64,000 nt of DNA from Micromussa lordhowensis. Lineage: Eukaryota; Cnidaria; Anthozoa; Scleractinia; Lobophylliidae. The stretch lies in the NCBI GenBank assembly GCA_964020085.1, contig OZ026601.1, positions 26,344,914 through 26,408,913 of the forward strand, written 5' to 3'. Position 1 is the stretch's first letter. Each line of letters starts with the position of its first letter. Shown in pieces: positions 55,001-64,000 of the stretch. Below the pieces are notes generated by a model. It ran no database searches. It was not told the origin of the DNA and was given only the letters and a program-made list of their open reading frames with translations. The position numbers and the translations under genes were made by a program.

Positions 55001-57842
55001 TTTGGCACAATAACCGCTGTACAGGGGAACCCCGTTAATACGGTCACCAACGGGCCACAAGAACCGGCCATATTAACGGGGTGGCCTTATTAAAAGGGAT
55101 TTTTTAAATAAGAAAATGACTGACTGAGCTTTTGTTCGGGCCAGAATGAAGTGGCTGTAATAATGAGGTGGCCGTATGAGCGGGGTGGCCATAAGGCGCG
55201 GTTCCACTGTACCTTGAACAATTCAGACAGTGTCTTTTAAGTGGTCTTCCAGGCGCTTTTCGTTATGCGAATTTGCAAAGTTACTAAGCCATAATCTTAA
55301 TTCGCTCCCATCAAAACTGAGAAAAAACGATGTGTTTACCTGAAATTGTGCGAGGTCCTCATCAAAAAGATGTTCTGTGTCATGGCTGTGTTTGTCGTGT
55401 AAGAACTTCACTTGAGAGGCATTTGCATCCTCAGCATTTTGAATCAGTTCCTAGACACGAGAGACTCGAGTGATTAACAATCGTAAAAATGTATATGCTA
55501 CCACAGGAAACTCTTTAACTTCTAACGCTAAACGTCATCAATTTCTCAAATACAAACTGTTAGAAAAATAAACGACGAGTTCTGGTACAGATCCTTGCTG
55601 GTTTTTATCATGAATGTAAACTTGACGTTGTAATTTATGGTAGTTCAATCTGCTATTAGTCCAGTTCTCACCCTCTTTCTGTCATGCAACGCTACGCTCT
55701 CGGAGAGAGTGGAACCTGGGACAAGAGACCATTTTACAGTTGTCTGCTCGGTGACCTAGCCTTTGAATGGCAGCGAGGCTGCAGGTGACCTTGCTTTGAT
55801 ACAGACCTCTCTGCTTTTGTCATGTAAATGAACCTAGTTAGCATTAGAACAACTTGATTTACACAACAAAAGCAGTGAGGTCTGTATCAAAACAAGGTCG
55901 CCTCCAGCCTCGTTGCTTTTCAAAGGCCAGGCCACTGACCAGACAACTGTGAAATGGTCTATTGTCTAAGTAATAAAGGGGGCAAGTTTCTAAAGAAACA
56001 GTGGTGCTGCGTCGGTGGGAGTATTACAAGATAATTTGGTTTTGTCAACTGGGTTGATAATGTGAATTGGCCAACGTAAAGAGATTCGGAAGCTGACGTT
56101 TCGAGCGTTAGCCCTTCGTCGGAGCGAATCGATTCGCTCCGACGAAGGGCTAACGCTCGAAACGTCAGCTTCCGAATCTCTTTACGGTGGCCAATTCATA
56201 TTATCAACCCAGTTGATAAAACCAAATTATATTGTCTAAGTATGCTCGTAGTTTCCTAGCTAATCGCCACTGCGCATGTACGATATAAGACGAATAAGAA
56301 AACAGAAGGGAAGGAAAGCAATGGCGGACGATTTGTTTGTGCGGTCGGCAAAACGAAAATGATATTTCCCGAATTCGATCGTGTTTGTTCCATGTTTGGT
56401 TAGTTGTACTGAGGGATTTCCTCTAGCAGCTCAGATTATTTTCCAGAAGAAACAAATGCTGTGAGCGTTACGTGAATTCTTGAAGCTCAGAGGAGCAGCA
56501 GAGTTGTGCTCAATTCAAAAAGACTCGATACGGGAGACAAGAGAAGGCTAAAGCTTGGGTAATTACGAGGACTAACTGCCAATTTTGTGATGTTTGCAGT
56601 TTATAAAAACATTTTTCTCAAACTTTTTTTGTAACGCTGTAACTAAAAACCTAAATGTTTTTGGAATTTTACCAACTGGTAGTCTCCCAGTTGCTCCTCC
56701 TGGAACTTTTAGGACGTTTTACAGTTGTAATTGTTGTGCCTTTACTATCAGTAATGAAGGACCAGGTTGAGGGCTATCGAACATAGGCTTCGGAGTGTAG
56801 TGAAACACTCATTTGCATCAAGCATATTAAATGAGCTTTCTCACCATCTTCTTTCTCTCCTCAAAACTTGCCTAAATTCGTTTCAAAACCCTATTCCTTT
56901 CCTCTCTCGAAGAAATAAAACTAATGAAAGCGTAGACATGCCAAAGACATTCCAATCCGCCAAGTTAATCTTGAACTAAACTTGAAAAGTTTTCCGAGTG
57001 TTGCCAACCTAACTCGCCACAAATATATTTTCAACATCCTGCGCTCTGATGATCTGATCCCCTCTGATTGGTTTAGCGTGAGCATGCGCAGACAATTGTC
57101 CTTGGACCCTCTCTCTCCGAGAGCGTAGCGTTGCGTGACAGAGGGAGGGCCAGAACTGGACTAATCTGCTATGTGTTGTATTGTTTGGCAGACGGACAAT
57201 ATCGTTATTTATTATATGGCTAGCTCCGTGAGCAGGCAGGATGAATCAAATCCTGCGCTGTGATTGGCTACCAGAGCGGGCAAGATGGAGCTATCTTGCC
57301 CGCTCGGGACTACCCGCCTTGTCCCGCAAGAAACATTTCCCCGAAAGCCATATAATAAATCCTTTATTGATCAAGCTTGTTCGGTCAAAATGGCTTGATA
57401 TTGGCCTTGTTCGTTTTTTTTGCGTGTTTATGGACCTCGGCTCCGTCTCGGTCCATAAACACGCAAAAAAGGAACGAGGCCAATATCCAGCCATCTTGAC
57501 CTCACACTTGGTCAATAACCCATATATCTGCAAACCTTACTGGAGCAGATAGATGAAAGAAAATTTAGCTTCCTGTAATCTCGGCGATTTTTGACGAAAG
57601 TAGTGTGTTCTACCTTCAGTATCTGTCCATCGTCTGGATACTGATCGAGGATGGACCTCAACTGTTGGATGAGCGATGGCTGAATCAAATCAAACCCGTC
57701 GTCGTCATTGTTCGCTGAGAAACAAATTAAACAAACAGACATTAGAGGTCAGTTTCAAAGAAACTAATCACAAAGACCTGACTTTAGATATATCGGAACT
57801 ACTTTAATTTCCCTCCTGACCGATCGAGGCTTTACCTTGCAT
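39740..57842 (-). CDS. SACS: sacsin-like giant chaperone gene (eight coding exons)
   Basis: Exons 57842-57836, 57714-57614, 55450-55340, 54718-54571, 54101-53093, 52677-52100, 51524-40334 and 40018-39740 join with GT-AG borders and consistent phases, giving about 4,474 aa if one missing base in exon 7 is allowed; human sacsin is about 4,580 aa. Three sacsin repeat regions each open with an HSP90-like ATPase: ELIQNAEDA (exon 3), [10 protein letters not shown] with [15 protein letters not shown] (about 48900-49420), and ELLQNADDA with [15 protein letters not shown] (about 45800-46260). A degenerate J domain (about 40660-40770) and a C-terminal HEPN domain (exons 7-8) follow. Sacsin is a proteostasis co-chaperone linked to mitochondria and intermediate filaments. 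I see no N-terminal ubiquitin-like domain. Cnidarians may carry many sacsin-like genes, so strict orthology is not claimed. Confidence 0.92.
40019..40333 (-). other. sacsin-like intron 7
   Basis: Donor CATCAG|GTAAAAAAGG, acceptor CTATAG|GCAGC. 315 bp with no other feature seen. Confidence 0.85.
40334..51524 (-). CDS. SACS: sacsin-like exon 7: giant exon with one frameshift
   Basis: Begins after TTATTTCACAG|AAGTGACAC, phase 1 from exon 6. The frame runs unbroken to a TGA at 41833-41835. The continuation ([13 protein letters not shown], then [12 protein letters not shown]) is in another frame, open to the donor at 40334. The exon length is one base short of a multiple consistent with both borders, so a single missing base lies between about 41836 and 41885. 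It encodes the rest of repeat region 1, repeat regions 2 and 3, the J-like segment and the first part of HEPN ([13 protein letters not shown]). One huge exon is also the human arrangement. Confidence 0.9.
51525..52099 (-). other. sacsin-like intron 6
   Basis: Donor GATCAAG|GTAAAACG and acceptor TTTCACAG|AAG. It contains a tRNA-like SINE fragment at about 51770-51832. Confidence 0.8.
51770..51832 (+). repeat. tRNA-like (SINE-derived) fragment
   Basis: TAGCTTAGTGCTTAGAGCATC resembles a tRNA A-box region, and GGGCTTAAATCCC about 35 bp later resembles a B box. No complete cloverleaf can be formed, so I call a decayed tRNA-derived element, not a tRNA gene. Confidence 0.4.
52100..52677 (-). CDS. 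SACS: sacsin-like exon 6
   Basis: Acceptor TTCTCACAG|GGCATGGCC. It encodes [23 protein letters not shown] and about 190 residues of repeat region 1 (for example [21 protein letters not shown]), then the donor at 52099. Phases at both ends agree with exons 5 and 7. Confidence 0.9.
52678..53092 (-). other. sacsin-like intron 5
   Basis: Donor CTTCAA|GTAAGC, acceptor CTCACAG|GGC. No other feature recognised. Confidence 0.8.
53093..54101 (-). CDS. SACS: sacsin-like exon 5
   Basis: Acceptor TATCACAG|ATTTACC. It encodes DLPSLLS, then [28 protein letters not shown] and [29 protein letters not shown] sequence of the ATPase and middle part of repeat region 1. A phase-2 donor ends it. Confidence 0.92.
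54102..54570 (-). other. sacsin-like intron 4
   Basis: Donor CATGACAG|GTATGTG, acceptor ATCACAG|AT. Nothing else recognised. Confidence 0.8.
54571..54718 (-). CDS. SACS: sacsin-like exon 4
   Basis: Acceptor TTCAAACAG|GGCCCGG. It encodes [17 protein letters not shown], then [14 protein letters not shown], the ATP-lid glycine motif of the first HSP90-like domain. 148 nt, ending in phase 1. Confidence 0.9.
54719..55339 (-). other. sacsin-like intron 3 with a Tigger-like MITE
   Basis: Donor CAATTTCAG|GTAAAC, acceptor AAACAG|GGC. A TA-flanked MITE occupies 55022-55209. Confidence 0.8.
55022..55209. mobile_element. pogo/Tigger-like MITE
   Basis: Begins CAGGGGAACCCCGTTAATACGG and ends GCGCGGTTCCACTG, flanked by TA on both sides. 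Internal GGTGGCC repeats in inverted order. Terminal CAG...CTG with TA target sites fits the pogo/Tigger group. Confidence 0.7.
55340..55450 (-). CDS. SACS: sacsin-like exon 3
   Basis: Acceptor CGTGTCTAG|GAACTG. It encodes [19 protein letters not shown], the N-box of the first HSP90-like ATPase, and ends DEDLAQFQ. Exactly 37 codons, phase 0 at both ends. Confidence 0.92.
55721..55966. mobile_element. MITE nested in the 1.5-kb element
   Basis: Arms of about 90 bp: GACCATTTTACAGTTGTCTG ... GATACAGACCTC is inverted as GAGGTCTGTATC ... CAGACAACTGTGAAATGGTC. The centre is a short AT-rich spacer. Confidence 0.8.
56031..56230. repeat. 200-bp near-perfect palindrome
   Basis: ATAATTTGGTTTTGTCAACT ... 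GCTCCGAC is mirrored with few mismatches to ACCAAATTAT, with no spacer at the centre GCGAATCGATTCGC. Foldback-type element that would extrude a cruciform. Confidence 0.9.
57350..57527. repeat. foldback element
   Basis: TATTGGCCTTGTTCG...GCGTGTTTATGGACC is mirrored by GGTCCATAAACACGC...AACGAGGCCAATA around CGGCTCCGTC. Outer arms (TTATTGATCAAG / TTGGTCAATAA) extend the inverted repeat. A separate short inverted repeat, GCGGGCAAGAT / ATCTTGCCCGC, lies at about 57277-57304. Confidence 0.75.
57614..57714 (-). CDS. SACS: sacsin-like exon 2
   Basis: Acceptor GTTTCTCAG|CGAACAATG, donor CTGAAG|GTAGAAC. It encodes [20 protein letters not shown] then [13 protein letters not shown], the run-up to the first ATPase domain and directly continuous with ELIQNAEDA of exon 3. 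Confidence 0.9.
57836..57842 (-). CDS. SACS: candidate sacsin-like exon 1 (7-nt coding end)
   Basis: On the minus strand CGCATGCAAG|GTAAAGCC gives ATG-CAA-G, a strong donor and exactly the phase needed by exon 2 (G + CG = Ala). With it the whole model sums to a multiple of three. The intron would be 121 bp. Other upstream starts were not found, but a longer 5' exon elsewhere cannot be excluded. Confidence 0.55.
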
Positions 57843-58131
57843 GCGGACTAAAGTGTCCGTTCATTTGACATTTCTAATACCAGGTCATTCTGGTACATTG
57901 GGACTTATAAATGTACACCATGCAGTATAGATTGAGGAAAGGCGTCTCTGATTTAAGAATGCCTCCCTGTATTTCCACGAGGTACTCCTTTATATGGGCT
58001 ATATAGTTGGTCATAAAAAGGGTTTTGGGAAGCAGGCCGCACACCCCACCCATTTTTCCTGGGAGTTCCCCCCTCCCAGGCTGTATCTGTAGCTAATGGT
58101 TTCTTCCAACTTTTGTTCCACCCACTATTTT

Positions 58132-58238
58132 ATTCCACAAGCGCGCGTTGGATATGAGGTGATAGATAGCCAACGAGGCGCGTAGCGCCAAATTGGCTAT
58201 AATCATCTCATATACATCCACAACAAGTGCGAGTTATC
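58132..58238. repeat. foldback element, third copy of the GTTGGATATGAGGTGAT family
   Basis: GCGCGTTGGATATGAGGTGAT is mirrored by ATCATCTCATATACATCCAAC-like sequence around GAGGCGCGTAGCGCC. Same family as 38973-39053 and 39238-39352. Confidence 0.7.
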
Positions 58239-58390
58239 AAAAACTGACCCCAAAATATTTCTTACTGAAGTCAGTGTTCAGTTATATGGCATAATTCATA
58301 CCTACCCATGAGCAAAATTTCAGATGGCTATTTGCCGTTCCTTCAGCTGGTAATCATCTAAATAAGACGACACGAAAAGAGCGATTACTA

Positions 58391-58698
58391 TAGGCCCTTT
58401 GCAGCTAAGCAATCACGTGACCTACTTTTCATAAAATTATGGGCTATAACTTTAAAAATGACAGAAATGGGAAAAGCATGTCGAAAATAGAAAAATGGCA
58501 AGGTTTGAGGCCTCTGACATTAAAGGATGAGACTTTATGACGGTTAAAGCATCCCTAAATGCAAGGGGCTTCAAACTTGGCCATTTTGGTATTTTCGAAT
58601 ATGCTCTTTCCATTTCTGGCATTCTTTAAGTTGTAACCCATAATATAAATTTTTTTGAGCAAAAATTTGGTCACGTGACCCAAGCTGCAAAGGGCCTA
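58391..58698. mobile_element. MITE with TAGGCCCTTTGCAGCT ends
   Basis: Starts TAGGCCCTTTGCAGCTAAGC ... GTCACGTGACC-type and ends GGTCACGTGACCCAAGCTGC AAAGGGCCTA, an inverted repeat whose internal arms (ATTATGGGCTATAACTTTAA / TTAAGTTGTAACCCATAAT) extend further. About 308 bp, inserted into the dispersed repeat. Confidence 0.8.
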
Positions 58699-59159
58699 TT
58701 GAAGAAGAAATGCACAAAAAATATTTTCTTTTAAGCCATATTGAATATGTAAGCACTGTATATTTTCAAGGTGGGTAAATACTCTGCGACAAATACAAGA
58801 AGCGGTAATTTTAATTCAGAAAAAAATGCAACCGATTAGGCAAAAAGAAAACAATGCACCGCTCGATCCTCTGCATCTGTTATAAGGCATTAGGTTTAAA
58901 TCCTGCTTTCAGTGACAAATCCTGTATATTTTCAACTTTTGAAGCACATCTCACGTCTCGTCTGTCAAATTTTACGACCCAGATGTTTTTGAAACCTTGC
59001 AAATATCTATCAAACTACGTTTCTTTGGGAAATTAAAAAAGTCGCTGAAAACCGGTGATGACACACAGGCACATAATATGTGATTCTGTCAATATTCAGA
59101 ACGACAAAAATTACGCCATGTTCTCAATATGTGGAAATTAACACTTATATAGAACCGCT

Positions 59160-59490
59160 TTCTCTCCGATGATCAACTTGATCAGCGGCGAGGTAATTCA
59201 AAATTCAGCCATAACAAGTGATAAATTACCGCCCTGAATAACGATACAGTGCCCCGCTCAGAATTGCTTAGCCGCTTATCATCGGCGAGATTTCCGTGCC
59301 TTTATTAGACAGACAGAATTACCTCGCCGCTGATCATGTCGATCATCGGGGAGATTTCAGTGCCTTTATTATACAGACTGAATTACCTCGCCGCTGATCA
59401 TGTTGATCATCGGCGAGATTTCAGTGTCTTTATAGATACAGACAGAATAACCTCCCCGCTGATCATGTTGATCATCGGCAAGAATTCCGT
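59160..59490. repeat. tandem hairpin repeat (TGATCAxxTTGATCATCGGCGAG type)
   Basis: ACCTCGCCGCTGATCATG followed by TTGATCATCGGCGAGATTTC recurs at about 59320, 59390 and 59455, with a further partial inverted copy at 59165. Units are about 70 bp and joined by GTGCCTTTAT...ACAGAC. Each unit can form a hairpin. Confidence 0.8.
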
Positions 59491-59499
59491 GCCTTAATT

Positions 59500-59805
59500 G
59501 CTGCGGAGCGAGCGTAGCAGCAGTTCATAATTGCTGCGGAGCGAGCGTAGCGAGCGTAGCAGCAGTTCATAATCTAAATATAAAAGAAAGGTAGGAAAAT
59601 TTGAGATTTTGCCATGGTTTTTAGCCTCGCTTTCAGCGGACCACAATGCTTTGCACTGTGGTAGAGCCTCGTTTTCAGCGGACCACAATGCCCTGCGCTG
59701 TGAAGAGCCTCGCTTTCAGCGGACCAGAATGCACTGCGCATTGCCTCAATTCGAGACCAAGACAACAAGCAACTGAGAAGTTCTAACATAACATAACATA
59801 ACATA
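59500..59805. repeat. simple and short tandem repeats
   Basis: GCTGCGGAGCGAGCGTAGCAGCAGTTCATAAT occurs twice (59500-59575). GCCTCGCTTTCAGCGGACCA followed by AATGC occurs three times (59620-59735). A (CATAA)n run lies at about 59785-59805. Confidence 0.8.
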
Positions 59806-60070
59806 AGGTCTTCTACACTGTCATCTTGCTTTTTCGAGTTTCGACGTCAGTTCAGTTGAGTGCCAGTGCATGATGATGATTTCATTGCAATGTTAGGTAT
59901 CAGCCAGGGTTCAGAATGCGAATTTTCGAAATTTTTGATTTCGAGCCGTTCAATACCCGTTGACAAGTCCTGTCATTCTGGATTAACTTGTAGGTCAAAG
60001 CGTCACGAAATAATTACAAGGTATCGTGGTGTCATTTTATCACGCATTACATACCGCAAGATTGATTCAA

Positions 60071-60690
60071 ATGCCTGCGAAAAAAAAGAAGAGGTCGTGT
60101 TTGTTTTCATCTGCAACGGCAAGGCGGAAGAAGCCGAAAGACTCGTTTAGCTCTGATTGGGCTGAAGAATTAGCGGAGAGTGACAAAGGCTCTTACTTCG
60201 ACCAGGAGCAATGGCTAAAGGAGTTGACCGAGCCGCCAAGCGCCGAAAATGTAGTGCAAGCCGGTCAAAAATTACGGTTGAAGAACCTCTTAAAGATCTG
60301 GAAAGCACTGAAACATGGCAAAAGTTCTATGGCCACGCTATCGTAGCCGGTCAAAGACTGCAGGAAAAGATCAATGAATCGGTGACCTGTCGCTTTTGTC
60401 AAGAAAGCGTTGAACTTGTGGAGAATTTAGGAAGTAAAAACGGACTTGGTTCCATTTGGATGTTTCAGTGCCAGAACGAAAGCTGTCCGTCGCACGAAAC
60501 TAATCTTCCATTTCCGACGATGGAAAAAAAGCAGGGCGCTCGCGATAAATTGTGCATCGGTTCTTGGCTTTCGAGCTATCGATGGCGGTCGCGCGGCAGT
60601 CTCAAAGGTTTTTAGTTCTCTTGGTCTATCGCCGATAAACAGAAAATACAGTTTATTCCCGCCACGTCCCGCGTAAAGATTTGGCCTGCT
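60071..60690 (+). pseudogene. Mutator-like transposase fragment, frameshifted
   Basis: Starts MPAKKKKRSCLFSS, then a charged region with SDWAEELAESD. Two frame changes later it shows CRFCQESVELVENLGSKNGL and WMFQCQNESCPS (a Cys pair twice) and then, in another frame, VLGFRAIDGGRAAVSKVFSS followed by LGLSPINRK. This layout matches the N-terminal part of a Mutator-like transposase family common in cnidarian genomes. The C-terminal catalytic part is absent; a LINE begins about 70 bp downstream. Dead fragment. Confidence 0.55.
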
Positions 60691-60753
60691 GCATATCACC
60701 TGTCAAATGCCTATTGTTGTTGCAAGATGATCCCTCGCTGGTAAACTGGATGA

Positions 60754-63700
60754 TTAGGTGTTATAATTGTAGTCCTGGCAGGTGACTTTAATGCCCGCAC
60801 GGGTGTACAACATGATTTTATAAACTACGACAATTGTAACCTTGCACCCGGGGGAATTTCTCCTCCACCAAAGATAACGCCCAGGAAAAGTTTTGATACT
60901 CATGTTAATGATCTAGGAAAACAGCTTCTTGAAATGTGTAAATCCCTAGATTTACGAATCTTGAACGGTAGATGCAAAGGTGACTCGCTTGGACAAAGTA
61001 CCTTCTATGGAAATCAAGGCTCTAGTACGGTTGACTATATTATTGCCAGTCATGAAATTCTATACCTTTTCGAAACTTTAGTAGTCCGTCAACCATCACC
61101 TTTCTCAGATCATTGCCAATTAATCACTTGGATAAATATTGACTCGTCACTTTTAACAAATGACGAGGAAAGTTTCGAAAATGAACTCCTCAGCCTTCCA
61201 AAACAGTTTAAATGGTCCGCAGACTCTAAGGATTCTTTCACTTTTGCACTGAATTCCGATGAGACAAAACAACTTATTGAGGATTTTGAACTTTTAAACT
61301 TCGAACATGTAGGGGATATCAACATCATCGTTGAGAAATTTGCGCATATATTAGAAACTGCCGCAAAGCAATCGTTGAAAATTGTAAAACAGAACAAAAA
61401 ATCAAAACGTAATTACCAACTCTGGTTTGATAACGAGTGTAGCCGCGCCAGGAAAAATTTAAATCGCCTTTCCCATAGGACACATAAAAATCCTCTAGAT
61501 CAACAGACCCGACTTCAATACCTCTTGACAAGAAGTCAATACAAACATTTATTACGAACCAAAAAGCTCCAACACCGAGATAATAAAATTGATGAACTAA
61601 TTAAAACCAGGCATCCACTTAAGTTTTGGACCACTCTGAAATCTCTTTCCAATCAAGTAGAAAGTTCACTTGATTCGACTGTTCCTATGCGCAAACTGTA
61701 TAATCATTTTCAAAAATTACATTCAGAACCAAGTGCAAATCTACTCAAGAAACAAGAAGAAATAATGAAAGAGTTAGAACACAAAAAAACAACACTATCA
61801 CAACTAAATATTCTAGATAAACCTTTCTCTGAGGAAGAAGTTAAACAATCAATTAAAAGGCTTAAAAATAAGAAAGCAGCTGGTCTTGATCGAATAAGGA
61901 ACGAAATGTTGAAAAGTGGAGCCCAATATTTGACCACTTCGCTAACAAAATTATTCAATTTCATACTTAACAAAGGAAGCTATCCAGATTCATGGTCTAC
62001 TGGGCTTATAAGTCCTATCTTCAAGTCAGGAAATAAATCTGATCCTTCAAATTATAGAGGCATTTGTGTCACTAGTTGCTTAGGCAAATTATTTTCCGCT
62101 GTCTTAAATAACAGATTACTTAACTACCTCCAAGATCACAGTTCAATACATCCCTCTCAAATCGGTTTCCTCAAAGGTTTCCGAACATCAGATCACATCT
62201 TCTCGCTAAGAACACTTATTGATAAATATGTCACTAATGCAAACAAGGGAAAATTATTCTGCTGCTTTGTAGATTTTCAAAAAGCTTTCGACTCTATTTG
62301 GCATGATGGTCTGTTACACAAATTATTACACAAAAACATAGGTGGACAATTTTATCATTTAATTTCTGATATGTATTCAAAGACTAAATGTGCTGTAAAA
62401 AACGGTAACAAGAGAAGTTCCTTCTTTGATTATGACAGAGGAGTGTGACAAGGGTGTATCCTCTCTCCTTTATTGTTCAATTTATATCTAGATGAATTTC
62501 CCCGCTTACTAGAATCTTCACGTGACCCAGACTCAATTACTTTACCAAATGGGCTCCCTGTCAACTGTTTATTCTATGCAGATGATCTAATCTTAATATC
62601 AAGAAGTGCCGCTGGTCTTCAGAAACAAATCAATATCCTCCACAATTATAGCGAGAAATGGCTGCTAAAAATTAATCTTAAAAAGACAAAAACACTAATT
62701 TTTCAAAAACAAAATCGCAAATCAACACGTGATAAATTCTCTTTCTTTTTAAATGGAACTCCAATTGATAAGGCCTCACAGTACAGTTACCTTGGCATTA
62801 ATTTCAGCACAAATGGTAGTTTTGCTAATTCCAAAAACGTTTTGGTTGAAAAAGCCAGAAGATCAATATTTGCTTCTAAACGTTATCTTGACTTTAATAA
62901 ACTACCTATCAATACATGTAATAAACTATTTGATACTTTATTTCTTCCCATTCTTTTATACGGGTCTGAAATTTGGGGAGCTTATGATAACATGAACATC
63001 AAAAAATGGGAAAAAGACCCAGTAGAAAGGCTACACATACAATTCTACAAATATTTTCTTGGCCTTAATAAAAGAGCACCTAATGTGGTAGCTCGTAATG
63101 AAACTGGACGACTTTCTTTAAAGTTGAATATCTCATTAACAATAATTAAATTTTGGATACATCTTGAATCTCTTCCAGAAAACAGTATTGCCAAACAATG
63201 CTTAATCATTTCCAGTCAATTAGCAACCGAAGCAAAAACATCTTTTTTGTTAACGGTTAATGAAATTATACATAATTATATAGACATTCAGCATCAAACG
63301 TACAACAAAACAATCATGCAAACTAATGATATACCAACAATTAAAAATAATTTACAAAAAATAAAGCATCACATCTCAAACAATCTAAAACGACATCAGC
63401 TCGAGTTAATCCGTTCTAATAAGAAGTTATGTTTCTACTCTATATTTAAAACAGATGTAAGCAAATCTCATTATTTAGAACAAGTAAAGAACCTGAAGCA
63501 TAGACGAGCTGTAGCTAAATTACGCTCAGGCAATCACAATCTTAGAGTCGAATCTGGACGACACTGTGTACCTAAGTTACCTGAATGTCTTAGGATTTGT
63601 CAACACTGCCGCTCTAACCAAATTGAGAACGAAAATCATTTCCTATTTCATTGTGATTGTTATAGAACTATTAGGCAACAAATAACAAGTGACATTGTAC

Positions 63701-63843
63701 TTAAATATCCATCATTTAATCTTCTGAACGATACTGAAAAAACTATATTCCTGTTTAATAATTCTGATTCTTTCGTCTGTAAGAAACTAGGTTACTTTGT
63801 TTATGAAGCATTGAATATAAGGGAAACTTTTAATCTTATTTAG
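60754..63843 (+). pseudogene. non-LTR retrotransposon polyprotein (endonuclease end + reverse transcriptase), one stop
   Basis: The frame opens at 60754 and shows the end of an apurinic-type endonuclease (VLAGDFNART, later STVDYIIAS and SDHCQLITW). The reverse transcriptase follows: KKAAGLDRIRNEML, YRGICVTSCLGKLFS, FVDFQKAFDSIW, and the catalytic YADDLILIS at about 62577. A TGA at 62448-62450 interrupts the very conserved RGV-[R]-QGCILSPLLF motif, probably an Arg CGA-to-TGA change. The frame then continues to a stop at 63841-63843 with a C-terminal CQHC...H...C knuckle. The missing endonuclease start makes it a 5'-truncated copy. CR1/L2/Jockey group; the clade is not resolved. Confidence 0.88.
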
Positions 63844-63931
63844 TTTAAAATGATTAGTATTATATTAGTTGCTATTTTAGGTAATACCATCTCTATGTGG
63901 GAATACCAATAAAATGTTGTTGTAATCCTAT
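63844..63931 (+). repeat. LINE 3' tail
   Basis: The tail after the stop ends CCAATAAAATGTTGTTGTAA, a possible AATAAA and short TGT repeat of the kind that ends CR1/L2-like elements. The following bases to 64000 are unassigned. Confidence 0.5.
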
Positions 63932-64000
63932 TGCGGTTAAGATGCCCCAAAAATATATCTTTCTTGTTTTCTCGGAACGAAAATTTTGGAAAGTTAAGCG

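Larger units (their letters stand above)
55655..57165. mobile_element. 1.5-kb inverted-repeat element with inserts
   Basis: The left end (ATTAGTCCAGTTCTCACCC ... AACGCTACGCTCTCGGAGAG) is inverted at the right end (CTCTCCGAGAGCGTAGCGTT ... CAGAACTGGACTAAT), about 55-60 bp with few mismatches. Two smaller inverted-repeat elements lie inside. No transposase ORF seen; the 70-aa frame at 56767-56979 is unremarkable. Non-autonomous. Confidence 0.75.
55451..57613 (-). other. sacsin-like intron 2 with nested transposons
   Basis: Donor ATACTGAAG|GTAGAAC, acceptor TGTCTAG|GAACTG. Most of its 2.2 kb is one inverted-repeat element (55655-57165) carrying two further inserts, plus a foldback near 57350-57527. 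Confidence 0.8.
57843..59160. other. repeat-filled region upstream of the sacsin-like gene
   Basis: No gene seen. It holds a foldback (58132-58238), a MITE (58391-58698) and a copy of the dispersed repeat also found at 1191-1560. The promoter of the sacsin-like gene should lie near its left edge. Confidence 0.5.

Overview
The window is animal (metazoan) nuclear DNA, most likely from an anthozoan cnidarian such as a stony coral. This is an inference. It rests on a giant sacsin-like gene with GT-AG introns, a Polinton/Maverick, a CR1/L2/Jockey-type LINE, and many foldback elements and MITEs of the kind I associate with coral genomes. No species-diagnostic gene is present.

Layout. 1-3033: gene-free DNA with a foldback element, a MITE and a TTAA-flanked inverted-repeat element. 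3034-9760: a composite repeat with diverged terminal inverted repeats; inside it is a satellite of about 36 copies of a 130-bp unit (about 4795-9525) plus a short arm of the same unit in reverse orientation. 9733-12541: a tandem duplication of about 1.4 kb. 12542-18081: no gene recognised apart from one weak signal-peptide exon candidate. 18691-38718: a complete 20,028-bp Polinton with apparently identical 240-bp TIRs and a 6-bp target duplication (ATACAC), nested in a second copy of the TTAA element. 39740-57842: a sacsin-like gene on the minus strand, rebuilt as eight coding exons (about 4,474 aa) with one frameshift in the giant exon. 57843-60070: repeats. 60071-60690: a broken Mutator-like transposase fragment. 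About 60763-63931: a 5'-truncated LINE with one in-frame stop.

The Polinton is the centre of interest. It carries the usual replication and integration genes (protein-primed-type PolB, chromodomain integrase) and a full virion set (double-jelly-roll major capsid, penton-like minor capsid, adenain-type protease, packaging ATPase, PLA2-domain protein, a basic core-like protein and two fibre-like proteins). It also encodes a protein with the layout of the poxvirus-type late transcription factor VLTF3. Nearly every gene starts directly at a TATATA/TATATAG motif abutting the ATG. Two proteins lack that motif, the integrase and the protease, and each lies just downstream of, or across, a long A-run (A13 and A17) at the end of an upstream ORF in another frame. 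The simplest reading is a virus-like element with its own late-type promoter code, in which two enzymes are made by slippage on poly(A) as fusions to virion proteins. Homopolymer sequencing error is the main rival explanation for the slippage part.

Tandem domain duplications inside the element (PolB N-terminal zinc finger with a 69-aa protein; zinc-ribbon-like N-terminus in two adjacent genes; two fibre genes with a shared N-terminus) suggest modular evolution of the virion and replication modules.
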